Part shown: piece by piece, positions 7,373 to 17,926 of the stretch
Position numbering within the stretch: position 1 is the first letter of the stretch
Layout: the number at the start of each line of letters is the position of its first letter
Assembly (NCBI RefSeq): GCF_015206895.1
Contig: NZ_JADEXU010000016.1
Coordinates: 1 to 64,000 of the forward strand
DNA length: 64,000 bases
Source of the DNA: Nostoc sp. LEGE 12450
Lineage (GTDB): Bacteria > Cyanobacteriota > Cyanobacteriia > Cyanobacteriales > Nostocaceae
Direction of reading: 5' to 3'
Notes under the pieces: model-generated
What the model saw: the letters and a program-made list of their open reading frames with translations, nothing else
Database searches by the model: none
What the model was told of the DNA's origin: nothing
Made by a program: the position numbers and the translations under genes

Positions 7373-10300
7373 ATGGCTCGACAAAATTTATTAAAACACA
7401 TATCCGAGCAGAAAATTGTTATTACGGCGACGTTTACAAGTGAACCAGTTGAGGATTTCCTATCATATTGGTTTCAAGAGATAGGAATTACTTATTCAAT
7501 AGAGTTTGCTCCTTACAATCAGGTATTTCAAGAACTTCTCAATCCAGCCAGCCTTCTGACTAACAATCAAAATGGAGTCAATGTAGTTTTAGTTAGGTTT
7601 GAGGATTGGGAAGGAACTAAGAATCGTCTGCAATTAAGAGTTGGCGATTATCAAAAAGAACAAATTTTTGGCGATCGCTTACGCCACACCTTACCAAATC
7701 ACTTAGAAATAGCTCACCTTAACCAGTACGAAACCGAGTATCTGTATCAAGAAATTTTTGGCGATCGCGTCTATTTAAAGCATGGAATTGTCTTCAATGA
7801 AGACGATTGTATAATCGATGTTGGAGCAAATATTGGTCTATTTACCTTATTTGCCCAGCAGAAATCTCCCAAAGGAACTATTTACGCATTTGAGCCTGCA
7901 CCCCATGCCTTTGATAAGCTACAGACTAATGCAAAGCTCTACTGTCAAAATACCCATCTTTTTAACTGCGGATTAGGTGGCGAGTCCAGAGAAGAAACCT
8001 TCACTTTCTACCCTCGCTCCTCAGTTTTCTCAAGTTTTGCAGCTGATACAGAACAAGATGAAAAAGCTATTCGCTCGGTCATTATTAATATGCTGCAACG
8101 CGATAATTCTCTGGATGAAGAGTCATTAGAACGCCTAGCTGATGAATTTCTCAAGGATAGACTAGAGCGAGAAACTTATCAGGCTCAACTGAGAACTCTT
8201 TCAGAAATTATCGAAGAATACAAGATTGAAAAGATTGATTTACTGAAACTAGATGCTGAAAAAAGCGAGTTAGCAATTCTCCAAGGTATTCAAGACAATC
8301 ATTGGTCACTGATTAAACAGATAGTCATGGAAGTACATGACCAAGAAGGTAGTACGCTTAAACAGGTCATGTGCTTGCTTGAAGACAAAGGCTTTAAATT
8401 TGTTGTAGATGAAGAGTCTCTGCTGCATGGTTCAGGACTCTTTAATATTTACGCTACTCGCCTCAACCAGAACCACAACCCAGTATCACAGCAATTTGGA
8501 AAAGACTTAGCCCAACTAGAGCAAACCATTAAGGATTTTGGCAGTGCTTTAAAAACTGCAACAACGCGATCGCCAATTCCTTACTTGGTCTGTATCTGTC
8601 CTCCCTCTCCAACTAATGAGGCAGCAAGTAACGTCTTCCATGAGAAGATGCAAGAATTATTAGCAGCTGAACTCAAGAATGTCAGTGGTACGTACTTGAT
8701 AAAAAGTCAAGAATTGACCACTACTTACCCAGTAAAAGAGTACTATGACCCCTACGGTGACGAACTAGGGCATATTCCTTACACACCGGCGTTTTTCTGT
8801 GCCTTGGGGACAATGCTGGCGCGGAAAATCTTTGCTTTGAAAAGCTCTCCTTACAAGATGATTGCCCTTGATTGCGACTACACCCTATGGAGTGGTGTTT
8901 GTGGAGAGGATGGAGTTGCTGGAGTGAAAATTGATCCGCAATTTCGAGGGCTACAAGAATTTATCGTCGCACAGCAAGCAGCTGGGAAGTTGATTTGTTT
9001 GTGTAGTAAGAATCAAGAAGAGGATGTATTTGCAGTCTTTGACCAGCATCAAGATATGGTGCTTAAGCGCCATCATCTCGTCAATTGGCGCATTAACTGG
9101 CAATCAAAATCGGAGAATCTGAAAGCTTTAGCTGACGAACTGCAACTGAGTTTAGATAGCTTTATTTTCATTGATGACAATCCAGTTGAGTGTGCTGAAG
9201 TTAGGGCAAACTGTCCAGAAGTCCTGACATTACAACTTCCTCAAGAGTGCGAGACGCAAAGCTATCAGCCTTCGGCTGTACGCATCCCGCAATTTTTAGA
9301 GCATATTTGGGCTTTCGATCAACTCCAAACCACCCAAGAAGACCAACAAAGAACTAATCTCTATCAACAGAATGTCCAACGCCAGCGTTTGCAACAGGAT
9401 TCTCTTTCCTTTACTGATTTCTTAGCGCAACTGAACTTAGAAATTGAGATTTCGTCAATGCAAAGCGAGCAACTTTCACGGGTTGCTCAACTTACCCAAC
9501 GCACCAATCAGTTTAACCTCACAACAATCCGACGGTCTGAGGTTGAAATTCAACAACTTTATAATTTAGGAAAGTTAGAGTGTCGGGTGGTCAAGGTAAA
9601 AGACCGCTTTGGAGATTATGGCTTAGTCGGTCTGCTCTTGTTTGTATCTCAAGAAAATGCACTATCTGTAGACACATTTTTGCTTAGTTGTCGGGTACTT
9701 GGTCGGGGTGTAGAGCATAAGATGCTTGGCTATTTGGGAACTCTTGCTCAAGAAAGAGGATTGGAACGAGTCGAGCTTTTCTATACACCTACGAATAAGA
9801 ATCAACCAGCTTGGGATTTTCTGGTTAATGTTGGTAGACAATTTCAGCAGGAGAAAGATGGTGGTTGGTTGTTCGAGTTTCCATCTCAAACCGCATCCGA
9901 AAGCAATTTTTTACTTGTATCCGATATAGATCCCCTAGTTAAAGAAGCTGATGAGAGCCTAAGAAAAACAGTCTCGTCCGAATCCAATAAATTACATATA
10001 TCCGATAAAGATATCGTAGTTAAGGAAGCTAATGGGAGTCTATTAGAAACAGCCTCGTCTGAAGCCAGCATAATACTTATATCCGACAGAGATATCGTAG
10101 TTAAAGAAGCTGTAAAAGTAGCCTCGTCCGAAGCCAATAAAGTACATATATCCGGCGGATATACGGTAGATATAAATCCCGATCAAGAACCAAAATCTGA
10201 TAGCTCGGTAAAAATAGCCTCCTTTGCACACTTCTTTGAGCGCATTGCTCGGAATCTATATAGTCCCGAACTGATTCTCAAAGAGATTACATCCCGACAA

Positions 10301-13300
10301 CAGCGCCAACGTCCTCAGTTGGATATAAAATTTGTTGCTCCTAGCACTCCTATAGAGAAGGCGATCGCACATTTATTCGCAGAAGCCCTCAAACTAGACA
10401 AAGTGGGTATTGATGATAACTTCTTTGAACTAGGTGGCGATTCGATTCGGGGAGCGATTCTGATTAATAAATTGCAAGCTCAATTAAATGAGATTATTCA
10501 TTTTGTTGTCCTATTTGATACTAAGACAGTTGCTAAACTAGCAGCTTACATAGAAGAACAATACCCACAAACAGCAGCAAAACTGCTGGGTAAGGAAATA
10601 ACTGCAATTAGTGAATTACCACAACAGTGCATTGATGAAGCTAAAGTTTTGCAAATGCGCTCGTTGATTCCCTCCATTGCTCTCCCAATAGATGACGACG
10701 CAATCAAAAACCCGCCAGCTATCTTTATCCTCTCGCCTCATCGCAGTGGTTCTACCTTACTCCGCGTCATCCTGGGGGGAAATCCGCAGTTGTTTGCGCC
10801 TCCAGAATTGGAACTGCTGACGTTCAATACACTTGGGGAACGAAAAGCAGCATTTTCTGGACGTTACAGCTTTTGGATGGAAGGGACGATTCGGACAATT
10901 ATGCAAATTCGGGGGTGCAGTCCAGAAGAGGCGATCGCACTTATGGAAGAATTAGAAGCGAAAAATCTCACCACCAAGCAGTTCTACCAACTTATACAGC
11001 AATGGCTGGGCGATAAAATCTTGGTAGATAAGACCCCCTCCTACTCCATAGATTTAGAAACTCTCAAACGGGCGGAAATAAACTTCCAAAACCCAGTCTA
11101 CATCCACCTTGTGCGTCATCCTTATGCAACGATGCGCTCTTATGAAGAAGCTAGAGTAGAGCAAACATTTCCATATCAACATCCTTTCAATAGGCGAGAA
11201 CTCGCTGAACTCGTTTGGCTGATTAGCCATCAAAATATTCTCGAATTCTTGCAACAAGTTCCCCAAGAACGCCAGTATCAAGTCAAATTTGAAGACATAG
11301 TTAGCCAGCCGCAGACAAGTATTGAAGGCTTATGCCAATTTTTAGGGGTGGAATTCCATCCTGATATGCTGCAACCATACAAAGAGAAAAAGCAGCGCAT
11401 GACCGATGGGATTTATGCCCAGTCTAGAATGGTGGGGGATGTGAAATTTCACGAACATCAGGCCATTAATGCTAGCACCGCAGATAGTTGGAAGCAGTAT
11501 TACAGCACTGACTTCTTAAGTGATGTAGCTTGGCGAGTAGCAGAGTCTTTGGGATATCAAAGAAATAACCGTGCTATTGCGAAAGTTCGTCGGGAAAATC
11601 AAACAGAATCTCAAACATTCCCGCTTTCTTTCGCCCAACAGCGCCTATGGGTTTTAGCACAATTAGAGCCGGACAGCCCTTTCTACAATATGTTTAAAGC
11701 TGTTCGTCTCAACGGGCGTATAGATATAGAAGTTTTAGAACGCAGTCTCAACGAGATTATCCGCCGCCACGAAATTCTACGCACCACTTTTAGCGCGGTG
11801 GAGGGAACGCCTGTACAAGTAATTGCTCCCCACGCAACCATGAAACTCTCGGTTGTAGACTTGCAACAATTGTCAGAACAAGAACAGTCAGAACAATTGC
11901 AACTTTTAGCAACCCAAGATCAATTACAATCCTTTGACCTCACCAAAGGACTGTTGCTGCGAGTCACCTTAGTACAACTCAAGTCAGAGTCTTATGCTTT
12001 GTTATTGACCATGCACCACATCATTGGTGATGGTTGGTCAATGGGAGTATTCATCAAAGAATTGTCGAGTTTATATCAAGGTTTCTTGGTTGGCAAACCT
12101 TCTCCCCTCCCACAGCTACCGATTCAATACGCAGATTTTACGATTTGGCAACGCCAATGGTTGCAAGGAAAAACATTACAAACCTCAATCAACTACTGGA
12201 AGCAACAGCTAGCAGACGCACCACCTCTGTTGGAACTACCTACAGATAGACCTCGTTCCTCTGTGCAAACTTTCCGAGGTTGGTGTTTTTCCTTCCAGCT
12301 AGATGCAAAACTGACAGCATCGCTGAAAGAACTCAGCCACAAGTCAGGAACTACCTTATTTATGACTTTGATGGCGGCTTATGCGACTCTACTATTCCGT
12401 TACAGTGGTCAGCAAGATATTCTGTTAGGAACACCGATCGCCAGCCGCAACCATCAAGATATAGAAGGGTTAATTGGCTTTTTTGTCAATACCTTGGTGA
12501 TGCGAACTCGACTAGAAGATAATCCGAGTTTTTCCAAGCTACTAACGCAAGTACGTTCTACTTGCATGGATGCCTACGCCAACCAAGACGTACCCTTTGA
12601 ACAGATTATCGAAGCTTTGCAAATAGAGCGTAGTCTCAGCCACAGTCCCCTATTTCAGGTGATGTTTGCATTGCAGAATACCCTAATGGAGCAATTAGAA
12701 ACGCCTGAATTAGGAATCGCTCCTTTACATCTAGATAACGTCAACGCCAAGTTTGACCTCACATTACAAATGTGGGAAACAAACACAGCCGAAGGAAACT
12801 CACTGCAAGGGTTTTGGCAATATAACACCGATTTGTTTGATGAAGACAGAATCGCCCGCATGACTGGTCATTTCCAGACACTATTAGCGGGAATTGTCGC
12901 CAACCCGCAACAGTCGGTAGGTACATTGCCATTGCTAACTGAGCGTGAACGTCATCAATTGCTAGTGGAATGGAATGATACTCACATACCATATCCCGAT
13001 ACTAAATGTATCCATCAAGTATTTGAGGAACAGGTAGAACAAACACCAGATGCGATCGCAGTGGTGTATGAGGATGAGTCTCTGACATATCGGGAATTGA
13101 GCGATCGCGCCAATCAATTAGCGCATTATCTACAAAGCTTGGGAGTCAAGACAGAAGTACTGGTGGGGATTTGCGTCGAGCGATCGCTCGAAATGGTAAT
13201 TGGGCTGCTAGCTATTCTCAAAGCTGGCGGAGCATACTTACCACTCGATCCGGCATATCCTCAAGAACGTTTAGCTTATATGCTGAATGATTCTCAGGTT

Positions 13301-16204
13301 GCAATACTGCTGACTCAAGAACAGGTAAAAGCGCAGATACCGACAGCCAACGCTCACGTTATATTTTTAGATACTGACTGGGAAGAGGTAATTAGCAAAT
13401 ATAGCCAGGAAAATCCAACCTGCAAAGCATCGAATCATAATCTTGCTTATGTAATTTATACCTCTGGTTCTACAGGAAAGCCGAAAGGCATAGGCGTTAC
13501 TCATCAAGCTGTGAATCGGTTAGTGTGTAACACCAACTACGTAAAGTTAACAGCTAATCACCGAGTTGCTCAAGCCTCGAATGCAGCTTTTGATGCTGCT
13601 ACCTTTGAAATTTGGGGGGCTTTACTTAATGGAGCTAGGCTAGTAGGTATTACTAAAGAAGTCCTGCTTTCGCCGCCACAACTAGCTATACAACTGCAAG
13701 ACCAGCAGATTGACTTTTTGTTTGTCACTACAGCTTTATTCAACCAGTTGGTAAGTCAAGTACCAGGAATCTTTAAAACTCTACAAACTGTTCTATTTGG
13801 TGGAGAGGCGGTTGAACCAAACTGGGTGCGGACAGTACTGCAAAATCAGCCTCCAAAGCGACTGCTTCACGTTTACGGCCCAACAGAAAATACTACTTTT
13901 TCTTCCTGGTATTTAGTGCAGGAAGTACCAGAACGTGCAACAAATTTGCCAATTGGGAAACCAATTGCTAATACGCAAATCTATATTCTGGATCGTCATC
14001 TCCAACCTGTACCGATTGGCGTTCCTGGTGAACTATGTATTGGAGGTGATGGTTTAGCCAAAGGTTATCTCAACCGCTCAGATTTAACCGAAGAAAAGTT
14101 TATCCCAAATCCCATTGCTGAAGCACAATTAACTTCTAGCAAAAAGTTGTACAGAACAGGAGACCTAGCTCGTTATTTACCTGATGGAAATATTGAGTTT
14201 CTTGGTCGCATTGACAACCAAGTTAAAATTCGTGGTTTCCGAATTGAGCTTGCAGAAATTGAGGTGATTTTAACTCAACATCCCCAAGTACGGGATGCTG
14301 TTGTGATTGCTAGGGAAGATCAGCCTGGGATTAAAAATTTGGCAGCATACTTGATCCCCGAAGGAAAACAGCCAATTAGTAGCGAGTTGCGATCATTTCT
14401 CAAAGAAAAGCTTCCCGACTATATGATTCCTGCATCCTTCACAGTTCTGGAGATATTGCCGATTACGCCCAATGGCAAGGTAGACCGCCGTGCCTTACCA
14501 GTACCAGAATTCGAGTTTAATGACAATACTAGCTTTGTCTCTCCCCGCACCGACGTTGAAAAAATCTTGTTAAAAATTTGGCAAGATGTTTTACTATTAA
14601 AACAAGTTTGTATTCATGACAACTTTTTTGAATTGGGCGGCGATTCCATCATTGGAATTCAAATTATCGCCAAAGCCAATCAAGCTGGATTAAAACTAAC
14701 TCCAAAACAGCTATTTCAGCAGCAAACCATTGCTGAGTTAGCTGCTGTAGCTGTGACAACTACCTCTAAGGAGGCAGAACAGGGCTTAGTTAAGGGCATT
14801 GTTCCCTTAACACCAATTCAGCATTGGTTCTTTGAGCGGAATTTACCCGAACCCCATCACTTTAATCAATCTTTCCTGCTAGAAGTTCCGCCAAATATCC
14901 AACCGGAATTACTAGAACAGGCATTACAAAAGCTGGTGTACCATCACGATGCTTTACGGCTGCGGTTTGTGCAGCAAGCAGCGCAATGGCAACAGTACAA
15001 CAGTGATGTGTGCGATGCAGTATCTTTAGCAATTGCTGATTTATCCAACCTGACTCAAGCAGAACAATCAAAGGCAATTGAGTTAAAGGCAGATGAAATA
15101 CAGCGATCGCTAAATTTAGCAGATGGGCCGTTGCTGCGGGTCGTACTATTTAACTTAGGCAAATCTTCCCCTGGACGGTTGCTCATCGTCATCCATCACT
15201 TGACTGTAGATGGGATTTCCTGGCGGATTTTGCTAGAAGATTTAGCTGGGGCATACAAACAGTTAGATAGTGGGAACAACATCGAACTCCCTGCAAAAAC
15301 AACTTCCTTCAAAGATTGGGCAATCCGATTGCAGGATTATGCAAGTACTCAAGGACTGCACTCAGAGCTAGATTACTGGCTGCACTCAAGGTCGTTCGCA
15401 GTTGCTCCTTTACCGTTGGATTTTGTTGCTGTTGCCTCAGAAAACACTGTCGGTTCAAGTCAGATTATCTCTATATCCTTGAGTGCAGAACAGACTCGCG
15501 TTCTGTTGCAGGATGTCCCTGGAGCTTACAACACCCAAATTAACGATGTGCTATTGACCGCATTAGTGCAGAGTTTTGCTGGATGGACAGGCTATGACTC
15601 CCTACTGATTGAATTAGAAGGTCACGGGCGGGAGGACTTGTTTGAGGATGTAGACTTATCCCGCACAGTCGGCTGGTTTACCAGTATATTCCCCGTTTGC
15701 TTAAAACTTGGAAGCCTTCACCATCCTGGAGAGGCTCTTAAGTCGGTCAAAGAGCAACTACGACGCATCCCCAACCGAGGTATTGACTATGGCATCTTGC
15801 GGTATCTTAACCCAGACATAAACAAGCAACTTGAGCTACTCCCTCAAGCTCAGGTGAGCTTTAATTATTTGGGTCAATTCGACCAAACGCACCTAACGCC
15901 CCTTGGTTGGAAATATGCCCAAGAGTCTAGCGGTTCTATTCACAGTCCTAAAGGACAGCGCCGCCATTTGTTGAATGTGAATGGATTAGTCATTGAAGGT
16001 AGATTGCAGCTGGAGTGGAAATATAGCGAGGCTTTCCATCACCAGGCTACTGTAGAAAATTTGGCTGACAACTATGTGAAAGTCTTAGAAGCTATTATTG
16101 ACCACTGCTTATCCCCAGAAGCAGGAGGTTATACCCCTTCAGATTTTCCAGAAGTTGGTTTAAGCCAAGAAGCGTTGGACGAACTGCTAGCAGAAATTGA
16201 ATGA
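7373..16204 (+). CDS. Hybrid loading/NRPS enzyme: FkbH-FkbM-GNAT-T-sulfotransferase-C-A-T-E
   Basis: This 2943-residue enzyme has the following order. Residues 15-80 are an FkbH N-terminal segment; 130-365 an FkbM-type SAM methyltransferase (IDVGANIG at 148-155); 370-690 the rest of FkbH with the HAD motif DCDYT at 500-504; 700-840 a GNAT-like part; 842-945 a repetitive linker; 975-1065 a carrier (GGDS); 1105-1400 a PAPS-dependent sulfotransferase (SPHRSGSTLLR, LVRHPY); 1415-1860 condensation (HHIIGDG); 1880-2370 adenylation; 2386-2463 carrier (GGDS); 2476-2910 epimerization (HHLTVDG, EGHGRE). FkbH domains load a glyceryl unit from 1,3-bisphosphoglycerate. O-methylation and sulfation of it, followed by a D-amino acid, match the sulfo-methylglyceryl D-alloisoleucine end of suomilide. 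The A-domain pocket reads DAFFLGVTF, suggesting isoleucine or a similar residue. Confidence 0.9.
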   Translation: MARQNLLKHISEQKIVITATFTSEPVEDFLSYWFQEIGITYSIEFAPYNQVFQELLNPASLLTNNQNGVNVVLVRFEDWEGTKNRLQLRVGDYQKEQIFGDRLRHTLPNHLEIAHLNQYETEYLYQEIFGDRVYLKHGIVFNEDDCIIDVGANIGLFTLFAQQKSPKGTIYAFEPAPHAFDKLQTNAKLYCQNTHLFNCGLGGESREETFTFYPRSSVFSSFAADTEQDEKAIRSVIINMLQRDNSLDEESLERLADEFLKDRLERETYQAQLRTLSEIIEEYKIEKIDLLKLDAEKSELAILQGIQDNHWSLIKQIVMEVHDQEGSTLKQVMCLLEDKGFKFVVDEESLLHGSGLFNIYATRLNQNHNPVSQQFGKDLAQLEQTIKDFGSALKTATTRSPIPYLVCICPPSPTNEAASNVFHEKMQELLAAELKNVSGTYLIKSQELTTTYPVKEYYDPYGDELGHIPYTPAFFCALGTMLARKIFALKSSPYKMIALDCDYTLWSGVCGEDGVAGVKIDPQFRGLQEFIVAQQAAGKLICLCSKNQEEDVFAVFDQHQDMVLKRHHLVNWRINWQSKSENLKALADELQLSLDSFIFIDDNPVECAEVRANCPEVLTLQLPQECETQSYQPSAVRIPQFLEHIWAFDQLQTTQEDQQRTNLYQQNVQRQRLQQDSLSFTDFLAQLNLEIEISSMQSEQLSRVAQLTQRTNQFNLTTIRRSEVEIQQLYNLGKLECRVVKVKDRFGDYGLVGLLLFVSQENALSVDTFLLSCRVLGRGVEHKMLGYLGTLAQERGLERVELFYTPTNKNQPAWDFLVNVGRQFQQEKDGGWLFEFPSQTASESNFLLVSDIDPLVKEADESLRKTVSSESNKLHISDKDIVVKEANGSLLETASSEASIILISDRDIVVKEAVKVASSEANKVHISGGYTVDINPDQEPKSDSSVKIASFAHFFERIARNLYSPELILKEITSRQQRQRPQLDIKFVAPSTPIEKAIAHLFAEALKLDKVGIDDNFFELGGDSIRGAILINKLQAQLNEIIHFVVLFDTKTVAKLAAYIEEQYPQTAAKLLGKEITAISELPQQCIDEAKVLQMRSLIPSIALPIDDDAIKNPPAIFILSPHRSGSTLLRVILGGNPQLFAPPELELLTFNTLGERKAAFSGRYSFWMEGTIRTIMQIRGCSPEEAIALMEELEAKNLTTKQFYQLIQQWLGDKILVDKTPSYSIDLETLKRAEINFQNPVYIHLVRHPYATMRSYEEARVEQTFPYQHPFNRRELAELVWLISHQNILEFLQQVPQERQYQVKFEDIVSQPQTSIEGLCQFLGVEFHPDMLQPYKEKKQRMTDGIYAQSRMVGDVKFHEHQAINASTADSWKQYYSTDFLSDVAWRVAESLGYQRNNRAIAKVRRENQTESQTFPLSFAQQRLWVLAQLEPDSPFYNMFKAVRLNGRIDIEVLERSLNEIIRRHEILRTTFSAVEGTPVQVIAPHATMKLSVVDLQQLSEQEQSEQLQLLATQDQLQSFDLTKGLLLRVTLVQLKSESYALLLTMHHIIGDGWSMGVFIKELSSLYQGFLVGKPSPLPQLPIQYADFTIWQRQWLQGKTLQTSINYWKQQLADAPPLLELPTDRPRSSVQTFRGWCFSFQLDAKLTASLKELSHKSGTTLFMTLMAAYATLLFRYSGQQDILLGTPIASRNHQDIEGLIGFFVNTLVMRTRLEDNPSFSKLLTQVRSTCMDAYANQDVPFEQIIEALQIERSLSHSPLFQVMFALQNTLMEQLETPELGIAPLHLDNVNAKFDLTLQMWETNTAEGNSLQGFWQYNTDLFDEDRIARMTGHFQTLLAGIVANPQQSVGTLPLLTERERHQLLVEWNDTHIPYPDTKCIHQVFEEQVEQTPDAIAVVYEDESLTYRELSDRANQLAHYLQSLGVKTEVLVGICVERSLEMVIGLLAILKAGGAYLPLDPAYPQERLAYMLNDSQVAILLTQEQVKAQIPTANAHVIFLDTDWEEVISKYSQENPTCKASNHNLAYVIYTSGSTGKPKGIGVTHQAVNRLVCNTNYVKLTANHRVAQASNAAFDAATFEIWGALLNGARLVGITKEVLLSPPQLAIQLQDQQIDFLFVTTALFNQLVSQVPGIFKTLQTVLFGGEAVEPNWVRTVLQNQPPKRLLHVYGPTENTTFSSWYLVQEVPERATNLPIGKPIANTQIYILDRHLQPVPIGVPGELCIGGDGLAKGYLNRSDLTEEKFIPNPIAEAQLTSSKKLYRTGDLARYLPDGNIEFLGRIDNQVKIRGFRIELAEIEVILTQHPQVRDAVVIAREDQPGIKNLAAYLIPEGKQPISSELRSFLKEKLPDYMIPASFTVLEILPITPNGKVDRRALPVPEFEFNDNTSFVSPRTDVEKILLKIWQDVLLLKQVCIHDNFFELGGDSIIGIQIIAKANQAGLKLTPKQLFQQQTIAELAAVAVTTTSKEAEQGLVKGIVPLTPIQHWFFERNLPEPHHFNQSFLLEVPPNIQPELLEQALQKLVYHHDALRLRFVQQAAQWQQYNSDVCDAVSLAIADLSNLTQAEQSKAIELKADEIQRSLNLADGPLLRVVLFNLGKSSPGRLLIVIHHLTVDGISWRILLEDLAGAYKQLDSGNNIELPAKTTSFKDWAIRLQDYASTQGLHSELDYWLHSRSFAVAPLPLDFVAVASENTVGSSQIISISLSAEQTRVLLQDVPGAYNTQINDVLLTALVQSFAGWTGYDSLLIELEGHGREDLFEDVDLSRTVGWFTSIFPVCLKLGSLHHPGEALKSVKEQLRRIPNRGIDYGILRYLNPDINKQLELLPQAQVSFNYLGQFDQTHLTPLGWKYAQESSGSIHSPKGQRRHLLNVNGLVIEGRLQLEWKYSEAFHHQATVENLADNYVKVLEAIIDHCLSPEAGGYTPSDFPEVGLSQEALDELLAEIE
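9895..10170 (+). repeat. Tandem 81-bp repeat coding a linker in the NRPS
   Basis: Two full 27-residue units, one shortened 23-residue unit and a partial fourth are seen, each starting with a variant of SSESNK or SSEANK, then xxISDxDIVVKEA. They join the FkbH/GNAT part to the first carrier domain. The DNA copies are still clearly alike, so the expansion is recent. Confidence 0.8.
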
Positions 16205-16294
16205 AGTTATTGACAACTCATCTCTATCAAGAGAAGACGTGTCCTCACTTTGTCGATTGTTTGAATTTTTCCACACCAACCATATTCATTATTT

Positions 16295-17119
16295 ATGACA
16301 ATCTCGAAAGCTACACTCACAACCGCGCGTGATTCAGGAGTTTTAGTTAATAAGCTTGCTTCTAAAATTTCCTGCATTTCTTATCAGAGTATGCGGCGGT
16401 CTAGCAGAGTATTGAGAGAATTTGTACTTTATTATTTTCCCATTTATAACCTCTCAATGAATGACTTTTTTCGGTTTTATCCAGTTTTAGGCTTTATTGA
16501 AGCTCTGGTCTATCAAACTGATGATGAAGTTGAAAAAATTCAAAGTGAAGGCTATGAAAAGCTCCAACATTCTCCTTGGCACTCCAAGCAGGAAATGATC
16601 TTGGCTGTTTTAGAAGAGCATAATCTCAAGCATTGTAAAGTTGAACCATATATGCAAAAATTGGGAGAATATTTTGAATTAGAAACTCAGCTATTAGCTA
16701 GTTCTCATGTTACTCATGGAATGATTAAAAAAGCGGCGGAATTACGTTCTTCTGACTATCGAGTTTTACATTGTACTTTGCTCAAAATGTTAGGTCTAAA
16801 TTACCTAGAAGATGAGTTAAATGATGAATTAAGACTGATGTGGCCTCTAGAAGTTTTAAATGACATTGAAGATGATCTGATGTTCTATTCAGATGATGTA
16901 GCAGCTAAACATTATAATACCTACAGAATGTTTGTGAAAGTTTATGGAGAAAAAGCACCTTATTTCTTAAAGAAAGAGTTAGACTTTTATGAAAGTCTAT
17001 TTCATAAACAGTTAGGGCGATTTTCTGGTATGAAGCGAGATTCTTTCCTCAAACCTTGGAATGCCTATCGTCTAGACCATCCAGTACCGCTCATCCCTGA
17101 ACCAATTCTGGAAAATTAA
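16295..17119 (+). CDS. Helical protein of unknown function in the biosynthetic operon
   Basis: I do not recognise a firm family for this 274-residue, all-helical, soluble-looking protein. A DIEDDLMFYSDD stretch near residues 190-200 recalls the second Asp-rich motif of isoprenoid synthases, and the R-S-S-D-Y-R segment before it would fit that fold, but the canonical first DDxxD is not visible. It lies 90 bp downstream of the large NRPS and upstream of the APS kinase, Rieske and IPP-isomerase genes. Its place in the operon suggests a role in making a building block. A heme-oxygenase-like fold is an alternative. Confidence 0.55.
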   Translation: MTISKATLTTARDSGVLVNKLASKISCISYQSMRRSSRVLREFVLYYFPIYNLSMNDFFRFYPVLGFIEALVYQTDDEVEKIQSEGYEKLQHSPWHSKQEMILAVLEEHNLKHCKVEPYMQKLGEYFELETQLLASSHVTHGMIKKAAELRSSDYRVLHCTLLKMLGLNYLEDELNDELRLMWPLEVLNDIEDDLMFYSDDVAAKHYNTYRMFVKVYGEKAPYFLKKELDFYESLFHKQLGRFSGMKRDSFLKPWNAYRLDHPVPLIPEPILEN

Positions 17120-17325
17120 TATTAACTATTGCTAATGGCTAATAGTGAATTGCTAATTAATTATTAAATTATCTATACTATTAGTTATTAGCAGCTTGTT
17201 CAAGACGCGGCGCTTGCCAAATAGATAAGCTTTTGCTGATATATACTATTTTAAAAAAAGGAAAGATCGAAACTAGAAAAATACACTTTTCTAGGTCAGC
17301 AGTTTAGTAAAAATGTAAGGGTAGA

Positions 17326-17898
17326 ATGGTGGAAAAACAGCGTGGTGTAACAATATGGTTAACTGGTTTGAGTGGTGCTGGCAAAACCACCATCTGCCAA
17401 TTTTTGGAAACAGAATTGCGACGCACAGGATATAAAGTCGAGGTACTTGACGGCGATGTAGTTCGCCAAAACTTAAGTAAGGGGTTAACTTTCAGCAAGG
17501 AGGATCGAGACGAAAATATTCGGAGAATTGGTTTTGTAGCTCAACTCCTAACTAGAAATAATGTAATTGTATTGGTTTCAGTGATCTCGCCATATCGAGT
17601 AATTCGTGAAGAAGTCAAAGAACGGATTGGAAATTTTATTGAAGTATACGTTAATGCACCATTAGAAGTTTGCGAACAGCGAGATGTCAAAGGTTTATAT
17701 AAAAAAGCCAGGGCTGGCGAAATCAAAAATTTCACTGGAATTGATGATTTATATGAAATACCTCTTGAACCTGATGTTGAATGCAAAACTCATCAAGAAA
17801 GTATTTCCGAAAGCGCAAATAAAATTTTGACTAAATTAGAATATTTAGGGTACACCAATTCCCTATTATTGCCACAATTCCATAACAATTACTCCTGA
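17326..17898 (+). CDS. cysC: Adenylylsulfate (APS) kinase
   Basis: This 190-residue protein has the APS kinase P-loop GLSGAGKTT, the DGDVVR motif, the DENIRRIGFVA block and the VYVNAPLEVCEQRDVKGLYKKAR segment. It phosphorylates adenylylsulfate to PAPS, the donor for sulfotransferases. Its place directly behind an NRPS that carries a sulfotransferase domain suggests it supplies PAPS for that step rather than for general sulfate assimilation. It is followed 28 bp later by the Rieske gene. Confidence 0.93.
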   Translation: MVEKQRGVTIWLTGLSGAGKTTICQFLETELRRTGYKVEVLDGDVVRQNLSKGLTFSKEDRDENIRRIGFVAQLLTRNNVIVLVSVISPYRVIREEVKERIGNFIEVYVNAPLEVCEQRDVKGLYKKARAGEIKNFTGIDDLYEIPLEPDVECKTHQESISESANKILTKLEYLGYTNSLLLPQFHNNYS

Positions 17899-17926
17899 AT
17901 ATGATGATCGAGTAGGAAAAAATGAA

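Noticed and set aside
9895-10170. Possible CRISPR or non-coding repeat
   Set aside because: Units keep the NRPS frame and code for a linker.
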